Source of the DNA: Flammeovirgaceae bacterium
Lineage (GTDB): Bacteria; Bacteroidota; Bacteroidia; Cytophagales; Cyclobacteriaceae
Direction: 5' to 3'
Length of the DNA: 64,000 nt
NCBI GenBank assembly: GCA_021299455.1
Contig: JAJTGQ010000042.1
Span: 1-64,000 of the forward strand
Of this stretch, positions 1-7,674 are shown piece after piece; within the stretch, counting starts at the first letter, position 1, and the number at the start of each line of letters is the position of its first letter. The notes under the pieces were generated by a model. That model was given only the letters and a program-made list of their open reading frames with translations, did not search any database and was not told the DNA's origin. The translations under genes and the position numbers were made by a program.

Positions 1-94
1 GAGTATTCCCCTTCTTCTTCAAAAAACGCACCACTTGCTCACGTACCGTAGCCTGAGCGGAGGCTGTCCTGTTCCTTCCATCTTTTTTTGCCAT
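1..94 (-). CDS. 5' end of a truncated gene (product unknown)
   Basis: The reverse strand reads ATG at 94 and stays open to the window edge, giving about 31 residues that begin MAKKDGRNRTASAQATVREQ and continue with a basic stretch VVRFLKKKGNT. A lysine/arginine-rich N-terminus followed by a short helix fits several nucleic-acid-binding proteins. RNase R in Bacteroidota starts in a similar way, but this fragment is too short to name. The rest of the gene lies beyond the left edge. Confidence 0.5.
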   Translation of the reverse strand, partial: MAKKDGRNRTASAQATVREQVVRFLKKKGNT

Positions 95-208
95 GCACAA
101 ATATACATAATCCTTACCAATTTATGCTCCTATTAATAATAACATAACCATTAAACGAAATCACCTGAGATATCCTACTTCTCAATTCATGCGTTACGTG
201 CTCTACAA

Positions 209-240
209 TAAAAAAGGAGCTGTAAAAACAGCCCCTTTTT
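209..240 (-). terminator. Rho-independent terminator after susD
   Basis: GGAGCTGT (216-223) and ACAGCCCC (228-235) form an 8-bp stem with one G-U wobble on the leftward transcript. A-rich and T-rich flanks lie on both sides, so the hairpin could end transcription in either direction. It lies 20 bp past the susD stop and marks the end of the susCD operon. Confidence 0.75.
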
Positions 241-260
241 AAAATTCAATAATCTATACT

Positions 261-1676
261 TTAGTAGCCTTCGTTTTGTCTTAACTCCTTATTCGTATCA
301 ATTTCAACTTGAGGTATTGGAAAAACAAGTTTTGGACTGTTCCATGGTAGGCCCGACTGGCTTCCTCTCGTGCGTTTAATATCATGAAGACGGCTTCCTT
401 CAAACGCCAACTCCAGATAACGCTCATTCAAAATATCTCCAATCCCATTTAGCGAAGTCAAATTTGCCAGACCGGCTCTATTCCGAATCCTATTCACATC
501 GTTCAATGGCGTATCACCAACAGCAGTACCAAGTCTGAAGTTGGCCTCCGCTCTTGTCAAAAACATCTCTGCAGTTCTGACCAAAGGTACATTGCCAAAA
601 CGGTCTAAGTGTTTTCTAGAATAAAAGTTAGACCCAACTTGTTCAAAGTAATTCCGCGTATCACCAACTGCATACTTTGCACGGTGTGCTGCAGTAATTT
701 TGCAATCACCACGGCCGGCCGTACCTGAAATGCTAGAAACCCCTATTCCGAAGTACGTGTTTAACGCGTTAACTCCATCTTGATTGGTCACCTTCATAGA
801 AAAAATATATTCTGCGGGGCTATTCCCACCATTAGTTAAAAAAGTAAACCATAATGAAGCGAAACTAGGAGCCAAGGGGTTTCTGTTTGATGCAATCACC
901 CGGTCTGCTGCATTACGTGCCTCAGCGAGAGCGGCCAACTGCGTAGGAGTACTTCCGGTAACACCCTGTGTCAATTTAACCCGGGCAAGCAAGGCCGCTG
1001 CAGAATTCTTATTGGCATAGATGCTGTTGCTCGCGGGCAATAGTAGTTCTGCTCTCGTCAAATCATCAATAACTTGTTGATAGACTTGAGCAACCGTGTT
1101 TCTAGGTCTAAAGTCAGCGGAAGAAGAAGTCTTTGTTGGCTGTAGCAAAATAGGAACACCGGCATTGGTGTTGTTGTCACCATCGTCCCATGTTTTTGCA
1201 TAGAGTCGAACGACTTCAAAATGCATCGCAGCGCGTAAAAACAACGCTTCGCCTTCTACCCGGTCTTTTGCTGATGTGCTAGATGTTATCTTATCTATAC
1301 CGGAGAGAACATTATTCGCCCTATTAATAACATCATAGGCTCTAGTCCACATATTAGAGGCGTCTCCGTTAGTGGCAGCCATTTCGGCTTTCCATGCGTC
1401 ACTCAAGCCAGCAAACGTACCGGTAAAAAAAATGTCTTCAGTGTTGCCAGTCAACTCACTTAGTGTGTGCATGTCGCCACCGTAAGCATTTACACTCTGA
1501 AGCCCATCATAGGCACCAATTAAAGTCACTAGAACGTCCTTTTCAGTTGATACAGCTTTGGCTTGATCCAATTGCTGAAAGGGCTCTATGTTTAGTTTAT
1601 CATCACAACTTGTGACTACTGCAAAGAGCAGCAACAATCCGATTAGTTTTTTCATAGTCATTATTTTTATTTTCAT
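261..1676 (-). CDS. RagB/SusD family nutrient-uptake outer membrane lipoprotein
   Basis: SusD-type surface lipoprotein that caps a SusC channel and captures a glycan or other oligomer outside the cell. The N-terminus has a hydrophobic stretch ending VVTSC, so it is a lipoprotein. Two further in-frame ATGs (1661 and 1655) lie before the hydrophobic core, and the ATG at 1655 (MKKLIGLLLL) gives the most ordinary signal peptide. The C-terminal part has the SusD helical signature: RTAEMFLTRAEANFRLG, then LNDVNRIRNRAGL, then ILNERYLELAFEGSRLHDIKR. At 471 residues it is slightly short for the family. It lies 14 bp after susC in the same operon. No glycosidase or regulator is adjacent, so the substrate cannot be inferred. 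Confidence 0.93.
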   Translation of the reverse strand: MKIKIMTMKKLIGLLLLFAVVTSCDDKLNIEPFQQLDQAKAVSTEKDVLVTLIGAYDGLQSVNAYGGDMHTLSELTGNTEDIFFTGTFAGLSDAWKAEMAATNGDASNMWTRAYDVINRANNVLSGIDKITSSTSAKDRVEGEALFLRAAMHFEVVRLYAKTWDDGDNNTNAGVPILLQPTKTSSSADFRPRNTVAQVYQQVIDDLTRAELLLPASNSIYANKNSAAALLARVKLTQGVTGSTPTQLAALAEARNAADRVIASNRNPLAPSFASLWFTFLTNGGNSPAEYIFSMKVTNQDGVNALNTYFGIGVSSISGTAGRGDCKITAAHRAKYAVGDTRNYFEQVGSNFYSRKHLDRFGNVPLVRTAEMFLTRAEANFRLGTAVGDTPLNDVNRIRNRAGLANLTSLNGIGDILNERYLELAFEGSRLHDIKRTRGSQSGLPWNSPKLVFPIPQVEIDTNKELRQNEGY

Positions 1677-1690
1677 CAGAAAATGTCGGT

Positions 1691-4600
1691 TTAGAATCCA
1701 ATATTAACACCAAACATGATGGTGCGTGGTTGTGGAGGGGTATAGAAATCATTCGCCTGTGCTACGTTATTGGTTGGGTTCACGTTTCCTGCTAACGGTT
1801 GTCCCTGTAAATCAGCATTCACTTCCGGATCCCAGAAAGGATAATTTGTAATAGTCAGCAAATTCAAACCTGAAACATATAGTCGCACTCGCTCCAACTT
1901 AACCCTGGTAAGCAGGCTTGTCGGAAGAGAGTAACCCAACGTCACATTTCGCAAACGAATGAAAGAACCGTCCACCACATAGCGGCTGCTCAATTGAGCC
2001 CCGTTGTTTTGAAAAAACCGCGCCTGAGGAATATTGGTGATCTGACCTGGGGTTGTCCATGCTGCTAATTGATCAACTGTTTGGTTGTCTTCAAACCTCA
2101 TGTTTGCTGAACTGAAACGACCCATCCCGTAGGTTGAAATTTGGTTTCCAAAAACCCCGTTAAAGAAAACGGACAAGTCAAACCCTTTGTACGAGAGGTT
2201 GTTGGTAAGTCCGGCAATATAATCAGGGTTAGGTTTGCCAACTGCAGTCCGTTGTGCTTGATTGTAACCCAAACGATTCACAGTAGACCGATCTAACGAG
2301 CCATCTGGATTTCTGGTATTTTTATAAAACAAAGCATCACCATTAGCAGGGTCAACACCAGCATATTCTACAGTATAGAATACCCCAACCGGCTGTCCTT
2401 CCTGAACTCGATTAAAGAATTGTGCATCAATAATTTGCCCTTGAGTATTAATAACCTTATTCTCGTTATAACCAATGTTAAAGCTCGTACTCCATTTTAA
2501 CTTACCTACCAGGTTTTGGCTGTTTAGCACTAATTCAAAACCTCTGTTTTGGAGACTACCCACATTTCTGTTCTGTGATCTAAATCCAGTCGTACGTGGA
2601 ATATTCACATTCAGCAACAAACCGGTTGTATTCTTCTCATAGTAGTCAATCTCACCGGTCAATCGGTTATTGAAGAAACCGAAATCCAAACCAATATCAA
2701 CTTGATCGGTTGTCTCCCAACGTAAGTCTGGATTTCCCAATTGCGAAGGCCTTTGCCCTGCAGCACCTGCATAACCCGCATCTCCCGAAAACAAAGTCCG
2801 TTGAGGAAAATCTCCGATTTCGGCATTTCCGACTTGCCCATAGCTTGCTCTCAACTTTAAGAAACTGATTGGACTAACGCTCTTTAAAAAGTTCTCTTCT
2901 GAAATTACCCAACCTACTGAACCAGCGGGGAAAACTCCATATCTGGCGTTGGATCCAAATCTGGATGATCCATCTCTACGAACACTAAAGGTTGCCAGAT
3001 ACTTATTGTTGAACTTATAATTAGCCCTCAAAAACAGCGAATTGAAGCTAAAAGCAGTCTCTTCCGAACTTCCGTCAGATTTGGTGGCCGCGCTGTTGAT
3101 CTTCTTATATGAGTCTGAAGGAAAATCTAAGCCTTCTACATCCGAATACCTAGCCGAGGATTGCTGATACTGCATGCCCCCTACCACATTGAGAGAACTC
3201 TTCCCAATATCTTTTGTGTACGTCAAGTAGTTTTGAGCATTAAGGTTCACAACAAAAGCTGACGCGTTTGATCCCACGCCATTGGTTGCACGTGTTTGAT
3301 TCCTAATTGTTTGTGTTTGGAAATATCCTTCCTCATTTTGCGCCAAAATGTCCACACCGAATTCAGTCTGGAAAGTGAGGCCAGACAATAGCTTGGCAGT
3401 ACCATAGATATTGCTCAGGTTTCTAAAACTCTCTTGCTCATAACGACCATAATCCAGACTTATTCTTGGGTTGTAATAAAGGCCGACATTAATATCTCCG
3501 GGGGGTGTTCCGGTAGGTAGTTTTGTTGTTGGATCATTGAAGGGTGTCATTGGCAACAACGCAACTGATTGGAGTGGATTCGAGAATGCTCCATCATTAG
3601 GAAGGCGAACATTGAGCGTACGTGCCATACTCATCGTCACTCCAAAATTAAACCAATCATTTGCCTTTTGGTCTAGGTTTACCCGCCCGGTAGTCCGTGT
3701 TAACTTAGTACCATACATTATACCTTCTTGTTCCAAATGTTGCATAGAGGCGAAAAACTTGGTCTTCTCGTTTCCTCCGCTCAATTGGAGGTCTAGTTGA
3801 TTAACCTTCCCTTCCTGGAAAGCTTGATCCTGCCAATTGTACGTTTTCTTAGGGTCAGTGTCCCATTGCCCAAAACTGTGATAGGACATTAGGTCTCTGG
3901 CATATTGGGAGTCGCTACTAGGATCATTCGTTGGAAGGCCATTTAGATCATCATTGTATTTCGCAGCTCGAAAAATAAGTTCCGCATACTGTTCAGAGTT
4001 CAAGAAATCAACCCTTCTTGTTTCCTTAGACGTACCTGTTGAATAGTTAATACTCACACTTGTTTTCCCTGATTTTCCTCTTTTGGTTGTGATTAGTATA
4101 ACCCCGTTGGCAGCGCGCGACCCGTAGATAGCCGCGGCCGAGGCATCCTTTAACACTTCCATTGATTCAATATCACTTGGATTTATATCCACGAGTGGAT
4201 TGGTGGCGCCCCCGTACGCGTTATTTACTGAAGTTGTAATGGGTACCCCATCCACAACATATAGGGGTTCGCTACCCGCGCTTATCGAACCGGTACCGCG
4301 CACGCGCACTGTAACTGCTTGACCCAGCTTACCGGATGAGTTCGTGACAAATACCCCAGCTGCTCTTCCTTGCAAAGCAGCATCTAATGTAGGCATTTGA
4401 ATGCTGGCAATATCAGAACCCTTCACAGATGCAACATTTCCGGTAAGATCTTGCTTGATCTGGCTACCAAAACCTGTTACAACGATTTCAGCTAGCTGAG
4501 TGACATCTAACCCTAGCTGGATATCAATAATTGTCCGGTCTCCAATTTCAATCTCGGTGGTCTTCAATCCAATAAATGAAAACACCAAGCTTCCCCCTGA

Positions 4601-4795
4601 GGAGGGCACAGAAAGGGAGTATTTTCCATCAGCATCTGTGACAGATCCGGTGGTGGTTCCTTTCACTACAACATTCACACCAGGTAAGGCCGATCCGTCT
4701 TCTGAGGACGAAACCCTACCTGTAATCACTCGCTCTTGAGCCCAGGCACTGAGCACAAAAACAAATGAGAAGCACAACAGTAAAAACTTCTTCAT
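1691..4795 (-). CDS. SusC/RagA family TonB-linked outer membrane receptor
   Basis: TonB-dependent outer-membrane transporter that partners the SusD protein encoded downstream. It has a signal peptide (residues 1-19, cleavage after AWA), a carboxypeptidase-regulatory-like domain (about 22-105), a TonB-box-like EIVVTGFG, a plug domain containing the SusC signature LYVVDG (about residue 180) and ASAAAIYGSRAANGVI, and a long beta-barrel that ends in an aromatic residue (TIMFGVNIGF). At 1034 residues it is full length. It is the first gene of a two-gene operon with susD. No anti-sigma or hybrid two-component regulator is adjacent, which argues against a classical polysaccharide utilisation locus. 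Confidence 0.95.
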   Translation of the reverse strand: MKKFLLLCFSFVFVLSAWAQERVITGRVSSSEDGSALPGVNVVVKGTTTGSVTDADGKYSLSVPSSGGSLVFSFIGLKTTEIEIGDRTIIDIQLGLDVTQLAEIVVTGFGSQIKQDLTGNVASVKGSDIASIQMPTLDAALQGRAAGVFVTNSSGKLGQAVTVRVRGTGSISAGSEPLYVVDGVPITTSVNNAYGGATNPLVDINPSDIESMEVLKDASAAAIYGSRAANGVILITTKRGKSGKTSVSINYSTGTSKETRRVDFLNSEQYAELIFRAAKYNDDLNGLPTNDPSSDSQYARDLMSYHSFGQWDTDPKKTYNWQDQAFQEGKVNQLDLQLSGGNEKTKFFASMQHLEQEGIMYGTKLTRTTGRVNLDQKANDWFNFGVTMSMARTLNVRLPNDGAFSNPLQSVALLPMTPFNDPTTKLPTGTPPGDINVGLYYNPRISLDYGRYEQESFRNLSNIYGTAKLLSGLTFQTEFGVDILAQNEEGYFQTQTIRNQTRATNGVGSNASAFVVNLNAQNYLTYTKDIGKSSLNVVGGMQYQQSSARYSDVEGLDFPSDSYKKINSAATKSDGSSEETAFSFNSLFLRANYKFNNKYLATFSVRRDGSSRFGSNARYGVFPAGSVGWVISEENFLKSVSPISFLKLRASYGQVGNAEIGDFPQRTLFSGDAGYAGAAGQRPSQLGNPDLRWETTDQVDIGLDFGFFNNRLTGEIDYYEKNTTGLLLNVNIPRTTGFRSQNRNVGSLQNRGFELVLNSQNLVGKLKWSTSFNIGYNENKVINTQGQIIDAQFFNRVQEGQPVGVFYTVEYAGVDPANGDALFYKNTRNPDGSLDRSTVNRLGYNQAQRTAVGKPNPDYIAGLTNNLSYKGFDLSVFFNGVFGNQISTYGMGRFSSANMRFEDNQTVDQLAAWTTPGQITNIPQARFFQNNGAQLSSRYVVDGSFIRLRNVTLGYSLPTSLLTRVKLERVRLYVSGLNLLTITNYPFWDPEVNADLQGQPLAGNVNPTNNVAQANDFYTPPQPRTIMFGVNIGF

Positions 4796-4843
4796 AGGTT
4801 TTGGTTTAGGTTAAACATTTAAGTCCCCCAAATTAAGGCATTA

Positions 4844-4857
4844 TTAACATATGTTAA
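4844..4857. promoter_or_regulatory. Perfect 14-bp palindrome upstream of susC (candidate operator)
   Basis: TTAACATATGTTAA is a perfect palindrome, 49-62 bp upstream of the susC start codon in a 246-bp spacer. A symmetric site at this distance is where a dimeric regulator would bind. No regulator gene is adjacent, so the binding partner is unknown. Confidence 0.35.
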
Positions 4858-4987
4858 ATACCGGAAGCTGACTTTTTTCCAAAATTTAATATTGCTGATG
4901 GAAAAAATTCGGAATAAAAGTATTACTTTCAAAAAATAAAGATCATTGCTATCGTTTGTCTGCCTCAGACATGTGATTCTTGGGCAC

Positions 4988-5019
4988 AAAAAAAGGTCAA
5001 CCAAACGGATGACCTTTTT
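4988..5019 (-). terminator. Terminator of the rplU-rpmA operon
   Basis: GGTCA (4995-4999) and TGACC (5010-5014) form a short stem with a 10-nt loop. It is flanked by seven A on the left and five T on the right, so the leftward transcript ends in a run of U. It begins 23 bp after the rpmA stop. Confidence 0.75.
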
Positions 5020-5041
5020 CTATTTGTATTTATAAAATCTT

Positions 5042-5299
5042 CTAGGCTTCGGCTATAACCGACACAAAAGACTTATTTTCCTTTCCTTTTTTAAAAACCA
5101 CAATACCAGGAATCAACGCGAAAAGCGTATGATCTTTTCCCATGCCCACGTTTCTGCCGGGGTGGTGCTTCGTCCCACGTTGGCGAACGATAATGTTGCC
5201 ACTAACTACTTTCTGGCCACCAAATGCTTTTATCCCTAAGCGTTTGCTTTCCGACTCGCGACCGTTTTTTACTTTACCTTCCCCTTTTTTATGTGCCAT
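5042..5299 (-). CDS. rpmA: 50S ribosomal protein L27
   Basis: Large-subunit ribosomal protein whose N-terminus reaches towards the peptidyl-transferase centre. The 85 residues begin [20 protein letters not shown] and contain the family core [20 protein letters not shown] followed by [14 protein letters not shown]. It starts AHKKG directly after Met, with no sign of the cleaved N-terminal extension found in Firmicutes L27. It lies 88 bp downstream of rplU in the usual L21-L27 order, and the spacer holds tandem 8-bp repeats. Confidence 0.98.
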   Translation of the reverse strand: MAHKKGEGKVKNGRESESKRLGIKAFGGQKVVSGNIIVRQRGTKHHPGRNVGMGKDHTLFALIPGIVVFKKGKENKSFVSVIAEA

Positions 5300-5311
5300 A
5301 ATTTAATTCGT

Positions 5312-5382
5312 TGATTTGCTGATTTGTTGATTTGCTTATTTGAAAAACTATGATTCATCGAATTACCGAATCATCGAATCAA
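5312..5382. repeat. Tandem 8-bp repeats (TGATTTGN and CGAATCAN) between rplU and rpmA
   Basis: Four consecutive 8-mers TGATTTGC, TGATTTGT, TGATTTGC and TTATTTGA occupy 5312-5343. CGAATCAT and CGAATCAA follow at 5367-5382, preceded by TGATTC at 5351-5356, which can pair with them. The CGAATCAA unit recurs three times between atpA and atpG (50806-50829), so this is a dispersed short-repeat family rather than a local accident. Confidence 0.7.
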
Positions 5383-5387
5383 TTTCA

Positions 5388-5696
5388 TTATCCAATGCTT
5401 TCAATTTGAACCTTAGTGAACTGTTCACGATGGCCGTTTCTTTTAGCGTATCCTTTTCTACGCTTCTTTTTGAATACGATCACCTTATCACCTTTTACAT
5501 GCTCCAGTATCTTACCAGATACCTTCACTCCTTTTACAGTAGGGGCGCCAACTTCTATTGAACCACCATTATCAGTTAGAAGGACTTTATCGAATGACAC
5601 GGTTGCGCCAGCTTCGCCTTCCATCTTTGGTGCATAGATATATTGATCTTTAGCCACTTTGAACTGCTTTCCTGCGATGTCTACAATTGCGTACAT
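5388..5696 (-). CDS. rplU: 50S ribosomal protein L21
   Basis: Large-subunit ribosomal protein that binds 23S rRNA. The 102 residues start MYAIVDIAGKQFKVAKDQYI and include the conserved C-terminal block KVIVFKKKRRKGYAKRNGHR. Length and motifs are typical. It is the first gene of the rplU-rpmA operon and has a strong Bacteroidota promoter directly upstream. Confidence 0.98.
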   Translation of the reverse strand: MYAIVDIAGKQFKVAKDQYIYAPKMEGEAGATVSFDKVLLTDNGGSIEVGAPTVKGVKVSGKILEHVKGDKVIVFKKKRRKGYAKRNGHREQFTKVQIESIG

Positions 5697-5721
5697 GCTT
5701 GTTATTTTTAAAAATGGATCG

Positions 5722-5752
5722 CAAAGATAACGCTAGTTGCTCGAAAAACAAA
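5722..5752 (-). promoter_or_regulatory. Bacteroidota housekeeping promoter of rplU
   Basis: On the reverse strand TTTG (5752-5749) is followed by exactly 19 nt and then TATCTTTG (5729-5722). This matches the Bacteroidota primary-sigma consensus TTTG-N19-TAnnTTTG without a mismatch. Transcription would begin near 5714, giving a leader of roughly 18 nt before the rplU ATG at 5696. Confidence 0.82.
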
Positions 5753-5990
5753 CGATTCTGATAAAATACCCAAATCCCGCTCAAAAATGGGCTTTTAGCC
5801 AAAATAAATCTCTCACTTAATACCTAATTTCACTCGATTGTACAACAATTTCCACACTATTAAACTTTTAACTTTTTTTATTTAAGACTTCACTTTGGGC
5901 GCGTGTGTTAAGTGAGTGATAATGAATTCTTTTATAAAAGTGTTGCTTTTGTTTTTCAAAGAAACACACTCTTTCTGTGCTTCTCGCTCT

Positions 5991-6026
5991 TTTGAATTCT
6001 CTTATGCATTTTGGTTATTTGTCGAC
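5991..6026. repeat. 36-bp element, copy 1
   Basis: Consensus with copy 2: TTTGAnTTCTCTTnTGCATT then TTnGTTATTTGTCGAn, with four differences over 36 bp. The copies are 463 bp apart in the same orientation. TTTG at the start and TTATTTG near the end resemble the spacing of Bacteroidota promoter boxes, but the right-hand box lacks two bases of TAnnTTTG, so promoter function is uncertain. Confidence 0.6.
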
Positions 6027-6068
6027 AAGGATAATGAAAGAAGGGGGGTAAAATTGGTCAAAAAAAAA

Positions 6069-6093
6069 GAGGCTCCGAAGCCTCATTCTTTTT
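6069..6093 (+). terminator. Rho-independent terminator in the rplU-nrdB spacer (first)
   Basis: GAGGCT (6069-6074) and AGCCTC (6079-6084) form a perfect 6-bp stem closed by a CCGA tetraloop. It is preceded by eight A and followed by ATTCTTTTT. It points to a short rightward transcript ending here, with no open reading frame that accounts for it. Confidence 0.75.
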
Positions 6094-6252
6094 GGTTGTT
6101 GAAGAGTCCTAAGGAACCGCGTCAATTTATGCGCAGATTATTTGAACAGATCCCATCAGTCTGTTCTTCAAATATTCTTACTTAGGATAGATAAAGATTG
6201 GTTCATTAACCAATTTAATTCTGGAGGGGGTGTCGCAAGCACCTCCTTTTCT
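6093..6252 (+). ncRNA. Candidate structured small RNA or nrdB leader element
   Basis: Consecutive pairings suit one rightward RNA. An outer stem TCCTAAG (6107-6113) with CTTAGGA (6181-6187) is perfect over 7 bp. It encloses a long hairpin in which TATTTGAA (6139-6146) pairs with TTCAAATA (6167-6174) and CAGA with TCTG, plus a weak GCG/CGC arm. A second perfect hairpin ATTGGTT/AACCAAT (6197-6214) follows. A GC-rich hairpin GGAGG/CCTCC (6223-6246) with TTTTCTTTTT ends the unit. It does not match the conserved sequences I know for tmRNA, RNase P RNA or SRP RNA. It could be a free small RNA or a regulated leader. Confidence 0.55.
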
Positions 6253-6256
6253 TTTT
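6223..6256 (+). terminator. Rho-independent terminator (second), end of the structured RNA
   Basis: GGAGG at 6223-6227 pairs with CCTCC at 6242-6246, extended by GTG/CAC across a small bulge and closed by a short loop. It is followed by TTTTCTTTTT. It ends a rightward transcript about 370 bp before nrdB. Confidence 0.7.
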
Positions 6257-6453
6257 CCAGAGTTCAAGTTTATAACAATATCTGATCAAACCCAATAGAA
6301 TTTTTATACAAACGAAACTTTAACAAAAGCTAATTAATAATTTTATTTATTTGATCTAATCTAATAATTGACACCAGAAATTTGAAAGGGCTAGATACCA
6401 AATACTTATAAAAACCTGGCCGATCATATGTGTCTTTTTAGTCAATTTTGACT

Positions 6454-6489
6454 CTTTGATTTCTCTTGTGCATTTTAGTTATTTGTCGA
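6454..6489. repeat. 36-bp element, copy 2
   Basis: Second copy of the element at 5991-6026, same orientation, about 140 bp upstream of nrdB. Mismatches are scattered single substitutions, which suggests an old duplication under constraint. The position relative to nrdB would suit a promoter or regulator site. Confidence 0.6.
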
Positions 6490-6625
6490 TGCGGCTCTGA
6501 AAAGTTCTGTAATGGAATTAATTGCAGGCCGCTGACAAAAAATAAACTTGAAAAACGAGAAGGCATTGAAAACTTTTTATGTTTAACAATGTCTTTTTAA
6601 ATTATACTCTAACCACCTTATCTAA

Positions 6626-7615
6626 ATGACCCAACCTTTACGCGAAGAACCCATCTTAAAGGAGAACAAAGATCGATTCGTTCTCTTCCCCATCCGCCAA
6701 CACGACATCTGGAAGTACTATAAACAGGCCGAAGCCAGTTTTTGGACTGCCGAAGAGATTGATCTAGGGCAGGATATGAAAGATTGGCTCAACCTAAATG
6801 ATGGAGAGCGCCATTTCATTACACATGTTCTTGCTTTTTTTGCCGCCAGTGATGGTATTGTCAACGAAAACTTGGCGGAACACTTTGTGGGTGAAGTACA
6901 ATATACAGAAGCCAAGTTTTTTTATGGCTTTCAAATTGCGATTGAGAATATTCACTCGGAAACATATTCATTATTAATAGACACCTACGTCAAAGACCCA
7001 AAAGAAAAAGACAAACTTTTTCACGCGATCGAAACGATGGACTGCGTAAAGAAAAAGGCAGATTGGGCTTTGCGTTGGATAGATAAGGGAAGCTTTCAAG
7101 AAAGGCTGGTCGCTTTTGCTGCGGTAGAGGGGATTTTCTTTTCCGGATCGTTCTGTTCGATTTTCTGGCTGAAGAAACGTGGCTTGATGCCGGGTTTAAC
7201 ATTCTCGAACGAATTGATATCCCGCGATGAAGGCTTGCATTGTGATTTTGCCTGCCATTTGTACACCAAGCATGTGGTAAACAAGTTGCCTGAAGAGAGT
7301 GTGATTGCAATTATCAAAGATGCTGTGGAAATCGAGAAAGAATTTGTTACTGATGCATTGCCAGTAAATTTAATTGGCATGAACGCAGCCCAGATGCGCC
7401 AGTACATTGAATTTGTTGCGGATCGTTTGCTGGACGAGTTGGTGGGCAAGAAAATTTACGGTGCCACTAATCCATTTGACTTTATGGACATGATCTCTTT
7501 GCGAGGAAAAACAAATTTCTTTGAAAAGAGAGTAGCCGAATACCAGAAAGCTGGCGTGATGAACAGTATGGAAAAAGAAACATCGCCAAAGTTTTCACTG
7601 AACGAAGATTTTTGA
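6626..7615 (+). CDS. nrdB: Class Ia ribonucleotide reductase, small (radical-generating) subunit
   Basis: Houses the di-iron centre and tyrosyl radical that starts reduction of ribonucleotides to deoxyribonucleotides. The 329 residues resemble eukaryotic R2 more than E. coli NrdB. The radical-tyrosine segment [20 protein letters not shown] is nearly identical to the animal sequence. Iron ligands lie in [22 protein letters not shown] and EGLHCDFA. The C-terminal tail ends FSLNEDF, the peptide that docks on the large subunit. It lies 59 bp upstream of nrdA and is very probably co-transcribed with it. No NrdR-box pair was recognised upstream. Confidence 0.97.
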   Translation: MTQPLREEPILKENKDRFVLFPIRQHDIWKYYKQAEASFWTAEEIDLGQDMKDWLNLNDGERHFITHVLAFFAASDGIVNENLAEHFVGEVQYTEAKFFYGFQIAIENIHSETYSLLIDTYVKDPKEKDKLFHAIETMDCVKKKADWALRWIDKGSFQERLVAFAAVEGIFFSGSFCSIFWLKKRGLMPGLTFSNELISRDEGLHCDFACHLYTKHVVNKLPEESVIAIIKDAVEIEKEFVTDALPVNLIGMNAAQMRQYIEFVADRLLDELVGKKIYGATNPFDFMDMISLRGKTNFFEKRVAEYQKAGVMNSMEKETSPKFSLNEDF

Positions 7616-7674
7616 TATATTCGTTTCACCATTTTTTAAACTAGTTTTTTTACAACCTTACACCCTTTATTAAC

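Larger units (their letters stand above)
5697..6625. other. 929-bp spacer between rplU and nrdB
   Basis: No convincing protein gene is present. The spacer holds the rplU promoter, a 12-bp palindrome CTTTTATAAAAG (5930-5941), a hairpin with arms near 5942 and 5967 (GTGTT/AACAC), two copies of a 36-bp element, two rightward terminators and the folded stretch 6093-6252. It is about three times longer than any other spacer in the window, and its stem-loops all suit rightward RNA. Confidence 0.7.

Noticed and set aside
4819-5004. 61-codon leftward open frame upstream of susC
   Set aside because: It begins inside the rpmA terminator and covers the susC upstream palindrome. Its composition reflects AT-rich spacer.
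5916-6185. 89-codon rightward open frame in the rplU-nrdB spacer
   Set aside because: It runs through a rho-independent terminator and the arms of the candidate RNA, and its peptide has no protein-like pattern.
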